64,000 nucleotides of DNA from Blasia pusilla (Eukaryota > Marchantiophyta > Marchantiopsida > Blasiales): NCBI GenBank assembly GCA_050084515.1, contig CM114271.1, positions 24,304,001-24,368,000 on the forward strand. The letters are read 5' to 3'. Positions 34,277 through 46,463 of the stretch are shown in pieces (positions within the stretch are counted from its first letter, which is position 1; the number at the start of each line of letters is the position of its first letter). The translations under genes were made by a program, and so were the position numbers. The notes under the pieces were generated by a model that did not search any database, was not told where the DNA came from, and was given only the letters and a program-made list of their open reading frames with translations.

Positions 34277-36973
34277 TTATCTGGACTGATCAGAGGAACC
34301 AAGGATGAGATCCATCGGAGTGGATGCAGGGTCAAGCTCCAAAGCCCCACTAGGAACACCGAGTGTATCATCTTTGTACATTTTCTCGGAGATAACACAG
34401 TGTGAAAATCTTGGCAGTTCCGAAGGTCGGAACAGCTTGGTGGATGCAGGGCCTTCTTGCTTATGAAAGAGAGTCTTGAAACCCTTTACCTTGACTAGCT
34501 TCACCGTTTTCACACCCTTCTCTTCAGAAAAGTCACTGAGAACTTCCACCATTTCATATGCGTAAGTATGACCCTCTCCTTTTGACTTTGGAATTTGTTT
34601 AGGGCCCACCATACGCTCCAGGTCCCAATCTCTGTAGATGGCCCACACCTCCGACTTCCTTGGGTAGATTTTAATTGATCCTTTGCCCGCCTTGTCAAGC
34701 ACCATGTGAGAGAAAATATTGATCTGCTCAGAAATTATGGACTTCCCTATCTTAAACTCCCCACAAGTAATGGAAAGGCCAGTTTCATTCATCCACGCAC
34801 TGCAATCTTCTGTGGCATTCGTGGGCTCAAGCCAACTCAGATTCACTTTGAAGGGTGACAAAGACACCCGAGAGATGCGCCCATAAAACCTGGGCATCCC
34901 ATCCTGATCATCGTATATTGCCCAAATCTGCCCTGCTATTATATCAGACTCTGTACGTCTTGCATCAAAGTCATGGAAGTCAGGATCCGGCACATCTATC
35001 TGCTCTTCATCATCAGAAAATGATGAAGACGCAGCAGGACTCGAGACTCTTTGCTGAGGCTCCGGCTCCACTTCAGTCCCGTTATCCTTGTCAGCCTGTT
35101 GAGGGTCGGCCAAAGATGTTTGCTTCGCTGAATCCAACGATTTACTTCTCGTCCTGAGGGTCCTTGGGGACTTGCTCGGGCTCTTCTCACGTCTTGTCTC
35201 TTCAGCCTTGAAACATATTTTTTCGTCTTCTTCACCTGCAGGGTTCTTCGGCTTCTCCTCCTTGGGAGAGGAATCTACCTTTTGAGATGATCTCCCTGTC
35301 CTCGACTTGCTACCCCCCTTGGAGTTATCCTCTCTCAAACTATCCTCGTGCCTCCGTGAACTTTCCTCTGGCGTGTAAGCATCTGTCTGTGGTACCTGAC
35401 CTTCTCTGTTGGGCTCCTCTTCCACCCCGCTACTTGCCAGTCTGTGGCCCTTCTCTCCCAATGCTCTCATCCCTTCTCCGTTGATCCCGCTGTGCCACTT
35501 CTCGCCCAGAGCAATGGATTTACCTTTCTCAACTCTCCCACCATTCTCACATTGTTGCGAGTCATTCTTCTCCTCCAAACGATCTCTGCCACTGTTCTCA
35601 CTATCCGCAGCTCCCTCCGTTTTGGTCCGCTTGGCTGAAGGGAAATCTTCCAGATCCGAGTCACTGACATCGACTTTGTAAGTAGAAACATTCCTCTTCG
35701 CTCGAGACGATCGTCGCCGTGGCATTTCAGTAGCGATGGGCTCATCCTGCGGCAAGTCCTCAGACAATTTGAGCTCCTCCTCGTCGATCTCCTCCTCTTC
35801 GTCGACCTCACTGCCCCGTTTCTTCCGCTTTAGCCTCCTCGAAGGCTTGGCCTCCGTCTTTCGCTTACATTCCGCCTCTTCCCTCTCCTTCCTCTTAGCC
35901 ATCAGGCGCTCCATAGCCTCCTTCAGACGTCCTGTCTCACGTTGCTTCCTCTGCTCCTTTCGACGATCTTCTGCCTCCTTCCTTCGCTGCTCCTTCTCCT
36001 TTCTCTTCGTCTCTTTCTCAGCTTCTACTCTGTCCCGCTTCACCTTCTGAAATGTTTGCTGCACTACACCCGCGGCGACATTATTCGGTGGCACAGCAGA
36101 GGATGCAGCCGCTGCAGCAGCTGCCACTTTGCTTGCAGCTGCGGCCGCAGCTGCGGCCGGCGAGAAGACATTAGCAGGAGAATTTGTTGATTGTTGGACG
36201 TAGGAACTTGGAAAAGCTCCCAGACTCCCATTCGCAAAACCGTTTACGCCCACCCCATTGAATCCACCCATCTTGGCAAAATTGAAGTCTTGTTGCCGTT
36301 GGGCTTCGGCATAAGGGGCCCACGCATATGATCCATTGGCAGAGTTGTTTTGAATGTCACGAGCTTTAAACACTTCTTTGCACTTGTGGCACTGAAGCTG
36401 GTGATTCTCGTAGGTTCGCAAATACTGATACTGCATTTTGCAGCAAGGACACGAAGTCCAGAAGGTTGAGACAGGTGGAGGTGAGGGGTGAGTGGCGGAA
36501 GCCCCATGATACGATGTCGGGAAGGAGACATTCGCCTCTGCAGACACGACTCGAGCTTGGGACACCTTGATCTTTAGTCCCCTTCGCATGTCATGCAAAT
36601 GCCTCTTCGTCTTATCTGCAAGAATGCCCCATGCTTCGCCTAAAAGCTTGAATGCTGCTTCGGCACCGACAGCTTTGTTCTTGTCGGGATGCAGGAGCAA
36701 CGCCAGCTTCCTGTACTGCTTCTTGATCGTGGCATCATCAGCCCCAGGTTCTACTTGCAATATTCCATACCAATCCATTTCAGTGCCTCCTACCTTGACT
36801 TGGGCAACCGAGTGAACCTCGAGGACGGGCAACATCTGAGACAGCCCTTCAAGACCTGGAAAGAGTTGCTGCGCTTTAAGAACAAACTTCTTTGCTCCTG
36901 CAAAATCCTGCATTGCATACTTCTTCTCCGCGATATCCCTTGCTCTGAGTGCTTCATCTCTGTTGCACTCCAT
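34277..36973 (-). CDS. J-domain protein with zinc-ribbon and DUF3444 (HSP40 family)
   Basis: One uninterrupted 898-residue frame. The J domain is at about 67-131 with the HPD motif at 95-97 (LLLHPDKNK), needed to stimulate HSP70 ATPase. It is preceded by the ARDIAEKKYAMQDFAGAKKF helix typical of this plant subfamily. A zinc-ribbon-like segment follows at about 171-204 with Cys pairs CPCC and CHKC. Then come an alanine-rich tract (about 270-300), a long highly charged, probably coiled-coil Arg/Lys/Glu region (about 310-410) with basic clusters resembling nuclear localisation signals, and an acidic serine-rich linker. A DUF3444 domain occupies roughly 670-870, with FHDFDARRTESDIIAGQIWA and MPRFYGRISRV. 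Plant DNAJ-DUF3444 proteins of this layout are usually 700-1,100 aa and intronless, as here. The precise client is unknown; nuclear action is an inference from the basic clusters. The ATG lies just after a splice acceptor in the 5' leader. Confidence 0.9.
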   Translation of the reverse strand: MECNRDEALRARDIAEKKYAMQDFAGAKKFVLKAQQLFPGLEGLSQMLPVLEVHSVAQVKVGGTEMDWYGILQVEPGADDATIKKQYRKLALLLHPDKNKAVGAEAAFKLLGEAWGILADKTKRHLHDMRRGLKIKVSQARVVSAEANVSFPTSYHGASATHPSPPPVSTFWTSCPCCKMQYQYLRTYENHQLQCHKCKEVFKARDIQNNSANGSYAWAPYAEAQRQQDFNFAKMGGFNGVGVNGFANGSLGAFPSSYVQQSTNSPANVFSPAAAAAAAASKVAAAAAAASSAVPPNNVAAGVVQQTFQKVKRDRVEAEKETKRKEKEQRRKEAEDRRKEQRKQRETGRLKEAMERLMAKRKEREEAECKRKTEAKPSRRLKRKKRGSEVDEEEEIDEEELKLSEDLPQDEPIATEMPRRRSSRAKRNVSTYKVDVSDSDLEDFPSAKRTKTEGAADSENSGRDRLEEKNDSQQCENGGRVEKGKSIALGEKWHSGINGEGMRALGEKGHRLASSGVEEEPNREGQVPQTDAYTPEESSRRHEDSLREDNSKGGSKSRTGRSSQKVDSSPKEEKPKNPAGEEDEKICFKAEETRREKSPSKSPRTLRTRSKSLDSAKQTSLADPQQADKDNGTEVEPEPQQRVSSPAASSSFSDDEEQIDVPDPDFHDFDARRTESDIIAGQIWAIYDDQDGMPRFYGRISRVSLSPFKVNLSWLEPTNATEDCSAWMNETGLSITCGEFKIGKSIISEQINIFSHMVLDKAGKGSIKIYPRKSEVWAIYRDWDLERMVGPKQIPKSKGEGHTYAYEMVEVLSDFSEEKGVKTVKLVKVKGFKTLFHKQEGPASTKLFRPSELPRFSHCVISEKMYKDDTLGVPSGALELDPASTPMDLILGSSDQSR

Positions 36974-38560
36974 AGTTCTACACCTACAAAAATGTTTCCC
37001 TGCGTGGAAGCTCCTGTTCCCGACAACACGATCAGTAAAGCCTCTAGAATGATATTCTGTCGGACACAGGAACTCGGCTCCAATCTAAAGTAGGTACTGT
37101 TCCAACTCTGTGTGGCCTTCACTCCCGATGAAGTACAACTACGGTTGTCCTAAGAGCTTCTACCGGTCGCCGCTTCATCCAGCGTCACTCGGTCATATCA
37201 GCAAAGATTCTCTTCCCAGCACCTTCACGAACCATTGCGATCAGACGAAGGGTGAGACAAACGACGTCATAAACCCTAGAAACAAGCGCTCAAGATTACA
37301 ACGCGGGGATTGAAACTAGACAAACGGAACACCATAGGTTGCAACAAACACACTTGGACAAGAGAAAACTGTCAAATCTGAAAGAAACAATCGACAATGT
37401 CCTTCAGCTTGCTAGACAAAAGCCCCGGACCAGAAAGAGGCCGGTTGGTTCCAGAGTTCAACCAACCTGTCCAATTCGCAGAGTGTTTGGTACGGATTAC
37501 GGATTGGGCCTCATGACCCAAAGGCCCTGCTTCCACAATGGTTCCAGAACCCTAAAACTCCGCTTCATTTTCCTTACCACCGACAGTTCATTGCAGTTCT
37601 TGAAGCTCGAGTGTGATTGTGAACACCCTGGACACTACTTCACCATGCGTGCTCTCCCCCATTCTTGGCCCGCGTCAACTTGGCAAACGATAGAAACTGT
37701 GACTGATATCTTCGTCGAGGAAACCCGCGACCAATTACGCTTCAAATTAGCAAGGTTGACTACTCTCTCGAATTGCAACCACATGCCACCTGTTCGACAG
37801 GTACCGCACTTATATGCTCCTAACTGAAACAACCCGAAGTATCGACACCCACAAACGAAGGACCAACCTCAGCAACCAAGGCTTGGAGAAAACGAGAGGG
37901 AAATGGCAAGCCTAAATATCTCGATAGGAAACGCAAACGACCACGGGTAGCCAGGAAACGGAGATGGACATTATAACTTGAGGAGGAATACAATGCCCGG
38001 CTGAAGGGCAAATTGACAACGAATAGTAGAGATCTTCTTCCTGCAACCAATGAATGCGACAGTCGTGACCCAACCCGGAAAATGCGACGGCCTTCCTAAC
38101 ATGGATCGTTTGCCACTACACAAACTTGGAAATTTTTGAGGAATCCGACATAAGTGTAGCCAAACCAACTTTCCTATAGATCTTTCGCCAATAGAACGGC
38201 ACCGGGAACTCGCAATTTCCCCCCAACTCGAGCACTGCCAATGCTAGGGTTCGCGCGATACTTGCTTAAAATGTACTCCGCTTCAACCCCTTCCAGCCCC
38301 GCGGGAAACAAATGGACGAGACCTGCCCTCTCGAAAGAAGCCCGATCGCGACATGCGGCGGAATCGGGGCCCCCAAATAGGATGCGTGCCGGTGGCAGCC
38401 CAGGGTCACACACACACACACAACGCACGCAGAGGTCTCCGAGGTCCCAGGCAGCCACGAACGTCAGGGGCAGCAGCAGCACGGCACACCAACACGGATC
38501 TGCAGGACAGCATTCGTCGCTTCTCTCCCCTCCTGCCCCCCGTTCCTCGCTCCTCATTTG
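36974..38560 (-). promoter_or_regulatory. 5' leader with probable intron, and promoter of the J-domain gene
   Basis: Eleven bases upstream of the ATG, on the minus strand, a pyrimidine-containing stretch ends in ttttgtag followed by gtgtagaact. This is a good 3' splice site at 36984. A plausible donor (gcaagtatcg) lies near 38,262, giving a 5'-UTR intron of about 1.3 kb. Telobox-like aaccctag occurs close to that donor, a feature common in leaders of housekeeping plant genes. The region upstream is GC-rich. The transcription start was not located. Confidence 0.45.
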
Positions 38561-38619
38561 CCCAGAAGCGCAGCCTCACAGCTCCATTTCCTCCTATTCA
38601 CTGCCCTCCCTCTCTCGTT

Positions 38620-38682
38620 CCCTCGCTCGCTCGCTCGCTCCGTCCGTCCGTCCGTCCGTCCGTCCGTCCGTCCGTCCGTCCC
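38620..38682. repeat. (CTCG)n-(CGTC)n compound microsatellite
   Basis: Four or five CTCG units run into about eleven CGTC units. The compound repeat lies in the probable promoter of the J-domain gene. It also creates spurious open frames on both strands. Confidence 0.95.
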
Positions 38683-38689
38683 TCCCTCT

Positions 38690-39160
38690 CTCTCCGCCCC
38701 GACCTGCAGCCTGCTTGGTCCTCTGGAGGCTCGCTCTCTCAAACGAGAGCGGGAGATACAGACCGCGATGGCGCAAGGCACTGCTCGCCGTGGGCCAAGC
38801 ATGTCCTGCCCGTTCGCCACACTGCCCGCCATTCACGCTCGAGATATGGTCCTTTCTCCCGTCTGCCCTGCCCCGATTCACCCATGCATAGCAATGATAT
38901 CCGAATACGCATCATCATCAGCACCATCATACATGCATGCATGCGTGGCACCCCATGTTCGATATTCTCTCTCGCTTTCGCGCATCGATAAGCTCCTTGC
39001 TTTTTCACACTAATTTTGAGATCAAGTACTGTTTTGTACTTTCTCCTTGGGCGAATCGAGAGCCTAATCACTTAATGAGCATGTAATGCTGTTATCGACC
39101 AGCGTTACATGCTAATGTGGATTGTGCCCAAAGAGTTAACAAAAATGCGGCCTATATTAA
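38690..39160. other. GC-rich to AT-rich transition, nothing recognised
   Basis: Probable distal promoter sequence of the minus-strand J-domain gene, ending at a foldback-family repeat. No motif was singled out. Confidence 0.4.
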
Positions 39161-39162
39161 TA

Positions 39163-40170
39163 AGCACTAGTAAGGTTAAGGTGCCCACGTGAAAAAAAAG
39201 TTTGAAGAATTCTTTTAGCCTATAATTTGGGAAGGGAATGGATTAATGATGTAATATTCAATTTTTTCTTTGTATGTTCGTAAAAGGATAAATATGTTGT
39301 CTAATTGGCATGTGGTGAATAGAGAGGTGTTTGCAAATGCCTAACACAAAAAAGCACTCTCCCAAATAATATAGATGTTGCCAGTCTAATACAATTTCCT
39401 CAATAGACTAGCTTAAAAAATAGGTGTCAATGATATTTTTTAAAATTTATATTTAATATTTTAAAATATATTTGATTTCAAATTTTAGATAGAATTTCAA
39501 CTCTTATAAATCTCAAAAGAGTAAGAAAATCACTTTTAGATAATAACCATATCCCCTAAATAATTACATTCCTCCCTGAAAGTTCTAATAAACATTATTC
39601 TTCCCCTTCCACTCTTCCCACCAAAATCACATTCATTACAAAAAACTTAATTAATTTTAATTCATGAAATCATTTTGATTTTCCATTCAAATTCATTTCC
39701 TTTCCCAAAATATCACATGTGCATTAATATGATTAATTTTTTTAAATAATCACAATATTAATTTAAAATTTAATATATAATTCTTATTTTCTAAAATCTT
39801 AGAAGAGTAATAACATTTCACTCTTTTAAGTAATTATAATATTCCATTCCAATTCAAATGACATCCCAATTACGAAATAATTTTAACCTTCCATAAAAAT
39901 TGATCTACTCCTTCTTCATTAAAATTTATTTTCCCTTTTCATCACATATGAATTAAGACACACATTAATTTATTTTTCTTTATCATCATTATTTCATTTT
40001 ATTAGTATTTATAATCACCCATTATAATATTAAATAAATTATTTATTACTTAATAAACAAAATTCTATTTCATTCAAATCCTTACGGGTTTCTTCTACTT
40101 GGGCTATTTCTACCCATCTAATGTGGTTCAAATAGTAAAATTCAAGCATGTGGATTATTATTATTATTTG
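39163..40170. repeat. Foldback-family arm (copy at 39 kb)
   Basis: Begins cactagtaaggttaaggtg. It aligns along its length with the left arm of the 16.3-18.0 kb element and with 1.8-2.7 kb: gaagggaatggattaatgat, ctcccaccaaaatca-type and cacccattataatatta blocks. It is not followed by an inverted arm. Non-coding. Confidence 0.65.
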
Positions 40171-40189
40171 AATGCACCCTCCCCTACCC

Positions 40190-41530
40190 CTAAAACCTGA
40201 TTAAGAGATCACATTTTACATTTCAGTAAAAAGAACTATGATAGTATTGGAAATTAAGCGGATGAAATCATTATTATCTGCCTAACAAACACTCCTCCAA
40301 GAAGTTAATTGACTTACCTTTATGCTAACAATTTGGAAACTTGGTTGTGGTTTTGTTGTTCCCAAAGAGCATTCATTGTCTTGCAATGAAGGACTTTCCC
40401 CGCGCTCTTTCTTCTACAAGAAAGAGATCGAACAAAAAATAAAAAAATCAGGATCATAATAACATAAAACAACCATGCATGGATTTTACAATAATGTGTC
40501 AAAGACCAAAAACACAAAACACATTCTTAATAAAAAATATTAATGCATCAAGAACTTGAAAAATCTCTAAATTTCCTTATCCAAACTTACCAAGATATGC
40601 TTGGCACCCGCGTGTCCACGCCTACCATGAGGATTTGAGTTTACCACCTTGGATCTATTCACCTTCAAATCTTTGTTGTCCCATGGGAGACAACCAATAT
40701 GCCTTCAAAGTCTCCCATCAACGTCAGTTTACATCTGTAGGTGTGGGACAATCAGCCTCACCCCAAGCTCCATCCATAGCCTGTTTAGGCGGGCCCTTTC
40801 TCTTTTCATTATCTCTTGTAATGAAGACCGCCAAAATTTCTCAGAGATTTCACTTCCAACATACTCATAGCGGGAATCAATCTCCCTACAAATAGTCTTC
40901 AGATCATGTTCTTGTTTCTTACTTACATCGACTACACTAAGGTCAAGGTGGTGTTATACCAAGACCTTCATATTATTATGCCATCAAGCCTTCCCTTCAA
41001 TCATCCGTAAACAATCTCACCATCTACTGTAACCTGGACTGTTGGTTCCAACCGTGCATGCTCTCGGATCTTGCTTGCAACTAACCAAGCACCATACTCT
41101 TCCTTCTTGTACATGCACTTACCAGATGCAGATGCAAATATTTAACCAAAAAAACCAACATCACTCCAATAAGTCTTAAAAATGTTAGAGAATTTATAGT
41201 ATAGCCATTCGAAGGGCATGAAGACCTTCATAATGAGTGATGATATTCACATAAGAGAATTTTGTTCTAAATACATTACAGTCCATTTAAGGGAAAAAAC
41301 TAAATGAGAGTTCATAATCAGATCTATGAAAGTTTAAAGTATAACAACCAACACTTCAATTAATTCTCAATATGAACATGAAGTATTCACAATACAATCT
41401 GGTAGAGAAATCAAGAAGAAGAGTACAAGTAAGTATGAGAGAGCACTACTTTCTACCAACTCTTCTTCATTGTACAGCTCCTTGCCATTGGAATGTACTC
41501 GTGACTCCTCTGCATTCGTTCCATTTTCGG
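40190..41530. other. Region downstream of the CACTA transposase relic
   Basis: Probably the 3' part of the CACTA element. Short frames at 40635-40895 and 41470-41691 lack domains. I could not identify a CACTA terminal repeat with certainty. Confidence 0.4.
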
Positions 41531-44500
41531 TTATGTCACAAAGGCCATTAAAGCTTCCTCTCTATATACAGTACTTGCCCCAACCAATGACACTCTCCGC
41601 ACTTGCAAAACTAGCTCGGCCTGCCCCAAAAATCCTGAATGATTTATTATATCATCGGTTGAAAAATCAAATCCTTCTCCTACCCTTCTAGACCTAGCTG
41701 ATTTTTGCATAACTACTCTCCATCTTGGGTTTTCTTCATCATCCGTATAGAACACTTGCTCTAGTTGACTTGAGAGACAACTGGCTCATGATCTATAGGT
41801 ACCAACTTCCTAAAGTTGGCCAAAAGTAGACCATTATTGCCAAAGGCCATATTTGCATCATGAGAACCACAATTTGAGAAAACCCATTTTCCTATCATGA
41901 GTACCACGAGATTCTCTAATTTCCCATAGTCCGATACTAAGATATATGTCAAAGTTTCCATGTAAGGATATTGACAAGCTTGATCTAGACCATTTGAACT
42001 TTCTGCCAAGAAAATAGATGCAATACCTGAATCATATGTACTGCAGGAACTGCCCACATCCACCCTGTAGTGATTTCCATATGCTCTCATCTTCTTATAT
42101 GAAAGACATGTTCGAGATGGAGGCACACTAAGTTGTCTTGATAAATCAACTATTTCCTTACCATCAGCAATCAATTCTCTTATCTTAAAACGTATCCATT
42201 CAGGAAATGGGATGTCACACACCATAGAATCTTTATATTGTCTACACAAAAAACAAACCAAAGGCCACATATTTGATAATCACTTCTAAAATGGTTTCCT
42301 CACTCGAATTTAATTTTACAAACTGAAAGAATACAAGAACTACTATCACAAAAATACTTACTTAATCCAAGGTGTGAAGCATTATGTATTCTCCAACACA
42401 TACTGATGCACTACATCAATGAGCTCAACTCTCAGTTGGATTTTTGAGCTAGCACCTTCCAAGATTTTACCAATCGTGCCTTCCTCCTCGGAGGCATCCC
42501 ATACTCTGGTACTTATGACATTGTAGTCTTACATATACTCTGTTATAAACCCAAGTACCTCGTCCATAAAGTATCCTTTCAGCCAAACATGCTTCAGGTT
42601 GAGCACGAGAACGCACATATGCTTTCAACACATCCAAATATCTCGATAGGGTTCATCCATCGACATGAAACAGGACCACATGTATCTAGTTCCTATACCA
42701 AGTGGACCATAAGGTGAGTCATTACATCAAAGATGAAGGGGAAATTGGATCTCCATCAGGCATAAGGTTTGTGCTACATATTCTTTAAAGGAAAATAAAT
42801 CTCTAGGATCCCAAGTCTTAACAAAAAGATGTCGAAAGACTCTTGATATATGCATGATAGTCATACTCATTGGAGCACTCATAAGATTCCGTAAACAATA
42901 GGGCATTAGTTGCTGCATGAAAATATGAAGATCGTGGGACTTCAAGCAACCTATCTTTTACCTTAAGATATGTTTTTGTAAGGCACCAACATACCCACTC
43001 GGGACTTCTAAGGCTTGAACCCTTGCCATGAATATTCTTGCCTCATCTGATGTCAATACGTAGTCTGCCTTGGGGTTCAACTTAACTCCTATTCTACTAG
43101 GATGAGGTTGGAGCCATAAATGTGGCCTAATCCCTCTAACTTCCATATCAACCCTAACCTGGGCGGAATCTATTTTATTGAGTCGAAAAATGGTTTTCAA
43201 GGTATTTTCGACCACATTTTTTTTCGCAATGCATCACAACGAGTGCGTGGCGAATCAACAAGTCTTGAAAAATGAACTAGTATTTTTTAAGGTTGCACTC
43301 ATAGTATAAAAGAAATGTATGAACGAATATAAATATTTTGATAGCTATATTGCAAAGACGTGGCCCATTGTATCTCACCTTCCAATAAGGCAAGTCAAAT
43401 AATATGGTCCTTCGTAGCCACTCCATATATTTTATATGGATTTGGGAGGGGCTAGTCACCCCTCCTTTGCTTGGGTTTTGTACCCTCATCATACTCCCAC
43501 TTCAATTCAGCCCATGGTAATACATCAAAGCTTGGTACTCGAGTTGGTGCTATACGATATTCAATCTTGCGATTGAAATGAACTTCCATTCAACTTCTAT
43601 ATGGATGGTTCCTCTCCACACAGCGTCGATGACCTTGAAATATGGGCTTATATAAGGACTTAGAGTAATACGAGTCTAGTAACGGTCCATAAAGTGAACA
43701 AGCAAGCTTTCCTTTCGTGGCTTGACCATAAACTACACCCAATCCCGGATAGACACTGAGTGTCCATATGATCATGGCTCTGAAAGTGAAATCTTTATTA
43801 CGAAACTGACTTCTACTATCATAAGCCAAAACACCCTTCCATAATATTCCTAACTCTTCTACAAGGGGAGCTAGGTAGACATCCAAGTTTGTAGATGTAA
43901 TTGACTCCTTACCAAGAATTATAAGAGCTAGCTGAAGGAAGAACTTCTTGGTACAAAGCCAAGATGGGAGATTATAATTGATCAAAACCACTGGCCAAGT
44001 TGACCAAACACTATTTTTTTCACCAAATAGATTCACCCCATCTAATGCTAATCCAAGCCGACAATTACCAGGCTTAAGACAAAAATCTGGCCACAACTCA
44101 TCTATTTTCCTCCATTGTTTCGAATCCCCTGTATGCCTCACCAATCCATCTCCACTCTTATTATTGGATGTCCATAACATAAACTCAGCAATACTCTTGT
44201 ATCTATACATCCGTTTTGGCCCAGGAATAGTTGGAAAGTGTCAAAGAACTTTTATTGCAATCTTTGACTTCCCAACTTCCTTGAACCGTTTTTCACGGCT
44301 CTTGAAACATTCATTCAAGTCGTTGTGCAATCCTGGGAAGAGCATACATCCACTTGGACATGCATGTATGTGAACATAGTTCAATCCCAACTTTATAATG
44401 AGCTTCTTGGATGCATAGTGATTTTTTGGCACTATCTTGTTGAGAGGTAAGACTTGAACCGCCAAAAATCTTAAAAGCTCATCTACAACTATGTTTGGGA

Positions 44501-45137
44501 TACTATGTGCACCACATATGTTCAAAAATAACATTGTGAATGCTAGTTTACATGCTTCTTGGAATGCATCACAACTGGCATTCCAATCATCCTCACAATC
44601 CTATACTTCATCTTCACTTGCCCTACATTCAAGAGGAGCATCATCCTCATTATGCCTTGATGAAGAGTGTGGGTTGTTTGTGGTGGGCTCATTGTGTCCA
44701 TTGTCAAATTCATGGAATGCTTCATTTATCATCCTATGCATCTCTATGTCTTTATCAAACTTAGTGGATAAAGGAGGGGGGATATTGTCCTCATTAATTA
44801 GAGTTGGAGGTTGGAAATCCTCTTTAAACAAGTCTTGGTTGTTGGGTTGGGATGATTCCCTCTCAACATCCGAGGATTCATAGTCATTCATATTCTTGCA
44901 AATTTGATTTGGAGGATATCTTTTGTACAAAATGAGACGTTTTTCAACTACGTGCAAGAGACAGAATTTGATTCCTCTACACTTGTTATAAGGGCACCTA
45001 ATTTTCTTCAACTTGAGGATCCTAGCTGCCTCCTTCTCTCTTCGCCAAAGCTTCTCGTCATGGGTAGAAGTCCCTCTAGGAACATTTATGTTTGGCTTAT
45101 TTCCTTGAGAAATTATCCCACCTCTTGATGTCTCCAT
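41531..45137 (-). pseudogene. Decayed CACTA (En/Spm) transposase gene
   Basis: Minus-strand pieces follow the order of a plant TNP2-like transposase. First is a transposase-associated N-terminal domain (45137-44601; basic Cys-containing RCPYNKCRGIKFC). Next come KNHYASKKLIIKLGLNY with HACPSGCMLF (44534-44241), the DUF/transposase core with LWPDFCLKPGNCRLGLALDG (44210-43590), and HIYG- and FMQQLMPYCLRNLMSA-type segments (about 43,215-42,727). A C-terminal DUF4216-like segment follows with MRAYGNHYRVDVGSSCSTYD (42270-41761), then FYTDDEENPRWRVV (41755-41531). Stops and frameshifts separate the pieces, so it is not functional as it stands. Terminal CACTA repeats were not located. Confidence 0.8.
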
Positions 45138-45248
45138 TCTAGCTAGCTATCAACATTTGAATAGATTTAGTTGTTTTGTTTCAGCTACTATACATTCACT
45201 TCTGTTCTTAATGATTTCTCCATTGCCCCTTCTTTCTCTACCATGGAC

Positions 45249-45332
45249 CACACATCTACTTTGTTATTCTTAACTTTCACCTCCTCATATAATGAGGAGG
45301 TGAAAGTTAAGAATGACAAAGTAGATGTGTGG
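45249..45332. repeat. Near-perfect 41-bp-arm hairpin
   Basis: The left arm 45249-45289 and right arm 45292-45332 are reverse complements with one mismatch and only 2 unpaired bases between them. The arm begins ccacacatctactttgtta. It lies about 110 bp upstream of the CACTA transposase start, outside any reading frame. Confidence 0.9.
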
Positions 45333-45339
45333 CCTCCTT

Positions 45340-46463
45340 CACTACCTCCCACATGTATAACTTGGCTGTAAGTTTTGTGGATACACTGTTAATCTCTTGT
45401 TAACATTAAGATAATATATGCTGTCATAGAACTTTCTTGTCTTAAAATCAAAGTCAAAGATGGAAGTCGTCACACATTTGACTCATTTTTTTGGTGACCA
45501 CTCGGTGAATTTATTTCTCACTCCCTCTTCTTCCTTCCAAGCCTTGTTATTCATTCTTCTCTTCTCTTTAAAATCACGGTTCCACCAGTAAGCTAGAGCT
45601 TCACTTGCTTCCTCCTCACTTAGAAAATCCTCGACATAGTAATGAGTGCTCTCCTCTTAAATCCTGTTTAAATCTACCTCTACCTTCTCAATATTTTGTT
45701 ACTCTATCTCCTCTTTGCGAGTTACATATCGAACATGTGGTTTGTCGGACTCATCCTTTCAAGTAGTGTATCTTGGTTCAACAGAGACCATATACCCTCA
45801 CCACCTATAAGTCAATCCACAAATGACATAATTACATAATCATAAAGTTACGCACATACTTTCAAAAATAAAGTCTAGAGCATCTCCACAAGAGCCTAAC
45901 CATCTTGGAGTTGCTTGTTAGCAAAGATCAAACTCTCTTAATTAAGATCAACTTCTACAAGCAACCATACCAATGACTTGATGCTTAGCCAGTTCTATAT
46001 ATCTTGAACATAAATGAAGCACTCATATATCACACAGAAGGAAGAGAGACATGGGCTTGCCACAAGCACAACTAATCAACCATTTGAGAAAAAAGTAGTG
46101 GAGATTGTAGAAGTTTTCCATAATCAGGCAAACCCATCCAGATCTCCTGGGCCATGGAATTCTGAAGCAAAAAGATTTGTGAGGGTAGACCTACACCCAA
46201 AAATACATGTGCGAGCCAAGGTCAATCCCATTGGTACAACTCAATTTTAGATCACTAGAATGGATCAATCCCGTTCCATGGAAGATAATCCTATTTGAAA
46301 TTATTACTGCAGATTGGGTCGCTAATTGCTATGACATAAGGAGCTCGAACAAAGTGGTACATCGTCTAGAGGGAAGGACTATGAGATGAGGGGATTCAAT
46401 TGAGAGAGCACTGTGGATCAAAGGGAGAGGGGCTTGGTAGTGGGTATTCTACAAGACATTGAG
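45340..46463. other. Intergenic DNA, little recognised
   Basis: On the minus strand, 45,550-45,780 has a broken frame with acidic and basic residues that could be an unassigned transposon fragment. On the plus strand, 46014-46389 has two short frames with no domain. A 5' end of the CACTA element may lie here. Confidence 0.35.

Noticed and set aside
35444-36190. Plus-strand open frames opposite the J-domain gene
   Set aside because: Antisense shadows of a charged, repetitive coding region.
38241-39013. Several overlapping open frames of 150-216 codons upstream of the J-domain gene
   Set aside because: They overlap in multiple frames on both strands, are driven by the CGTC/CTCG microsatellite and GC-rich leader, and show no domain.
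40926-45766. CACTA-like terminal repeats around the transposase relic
   Set aside because: Isolated cactaagg, cactact and agtagtg strings exist but do not form matching inverted ends.
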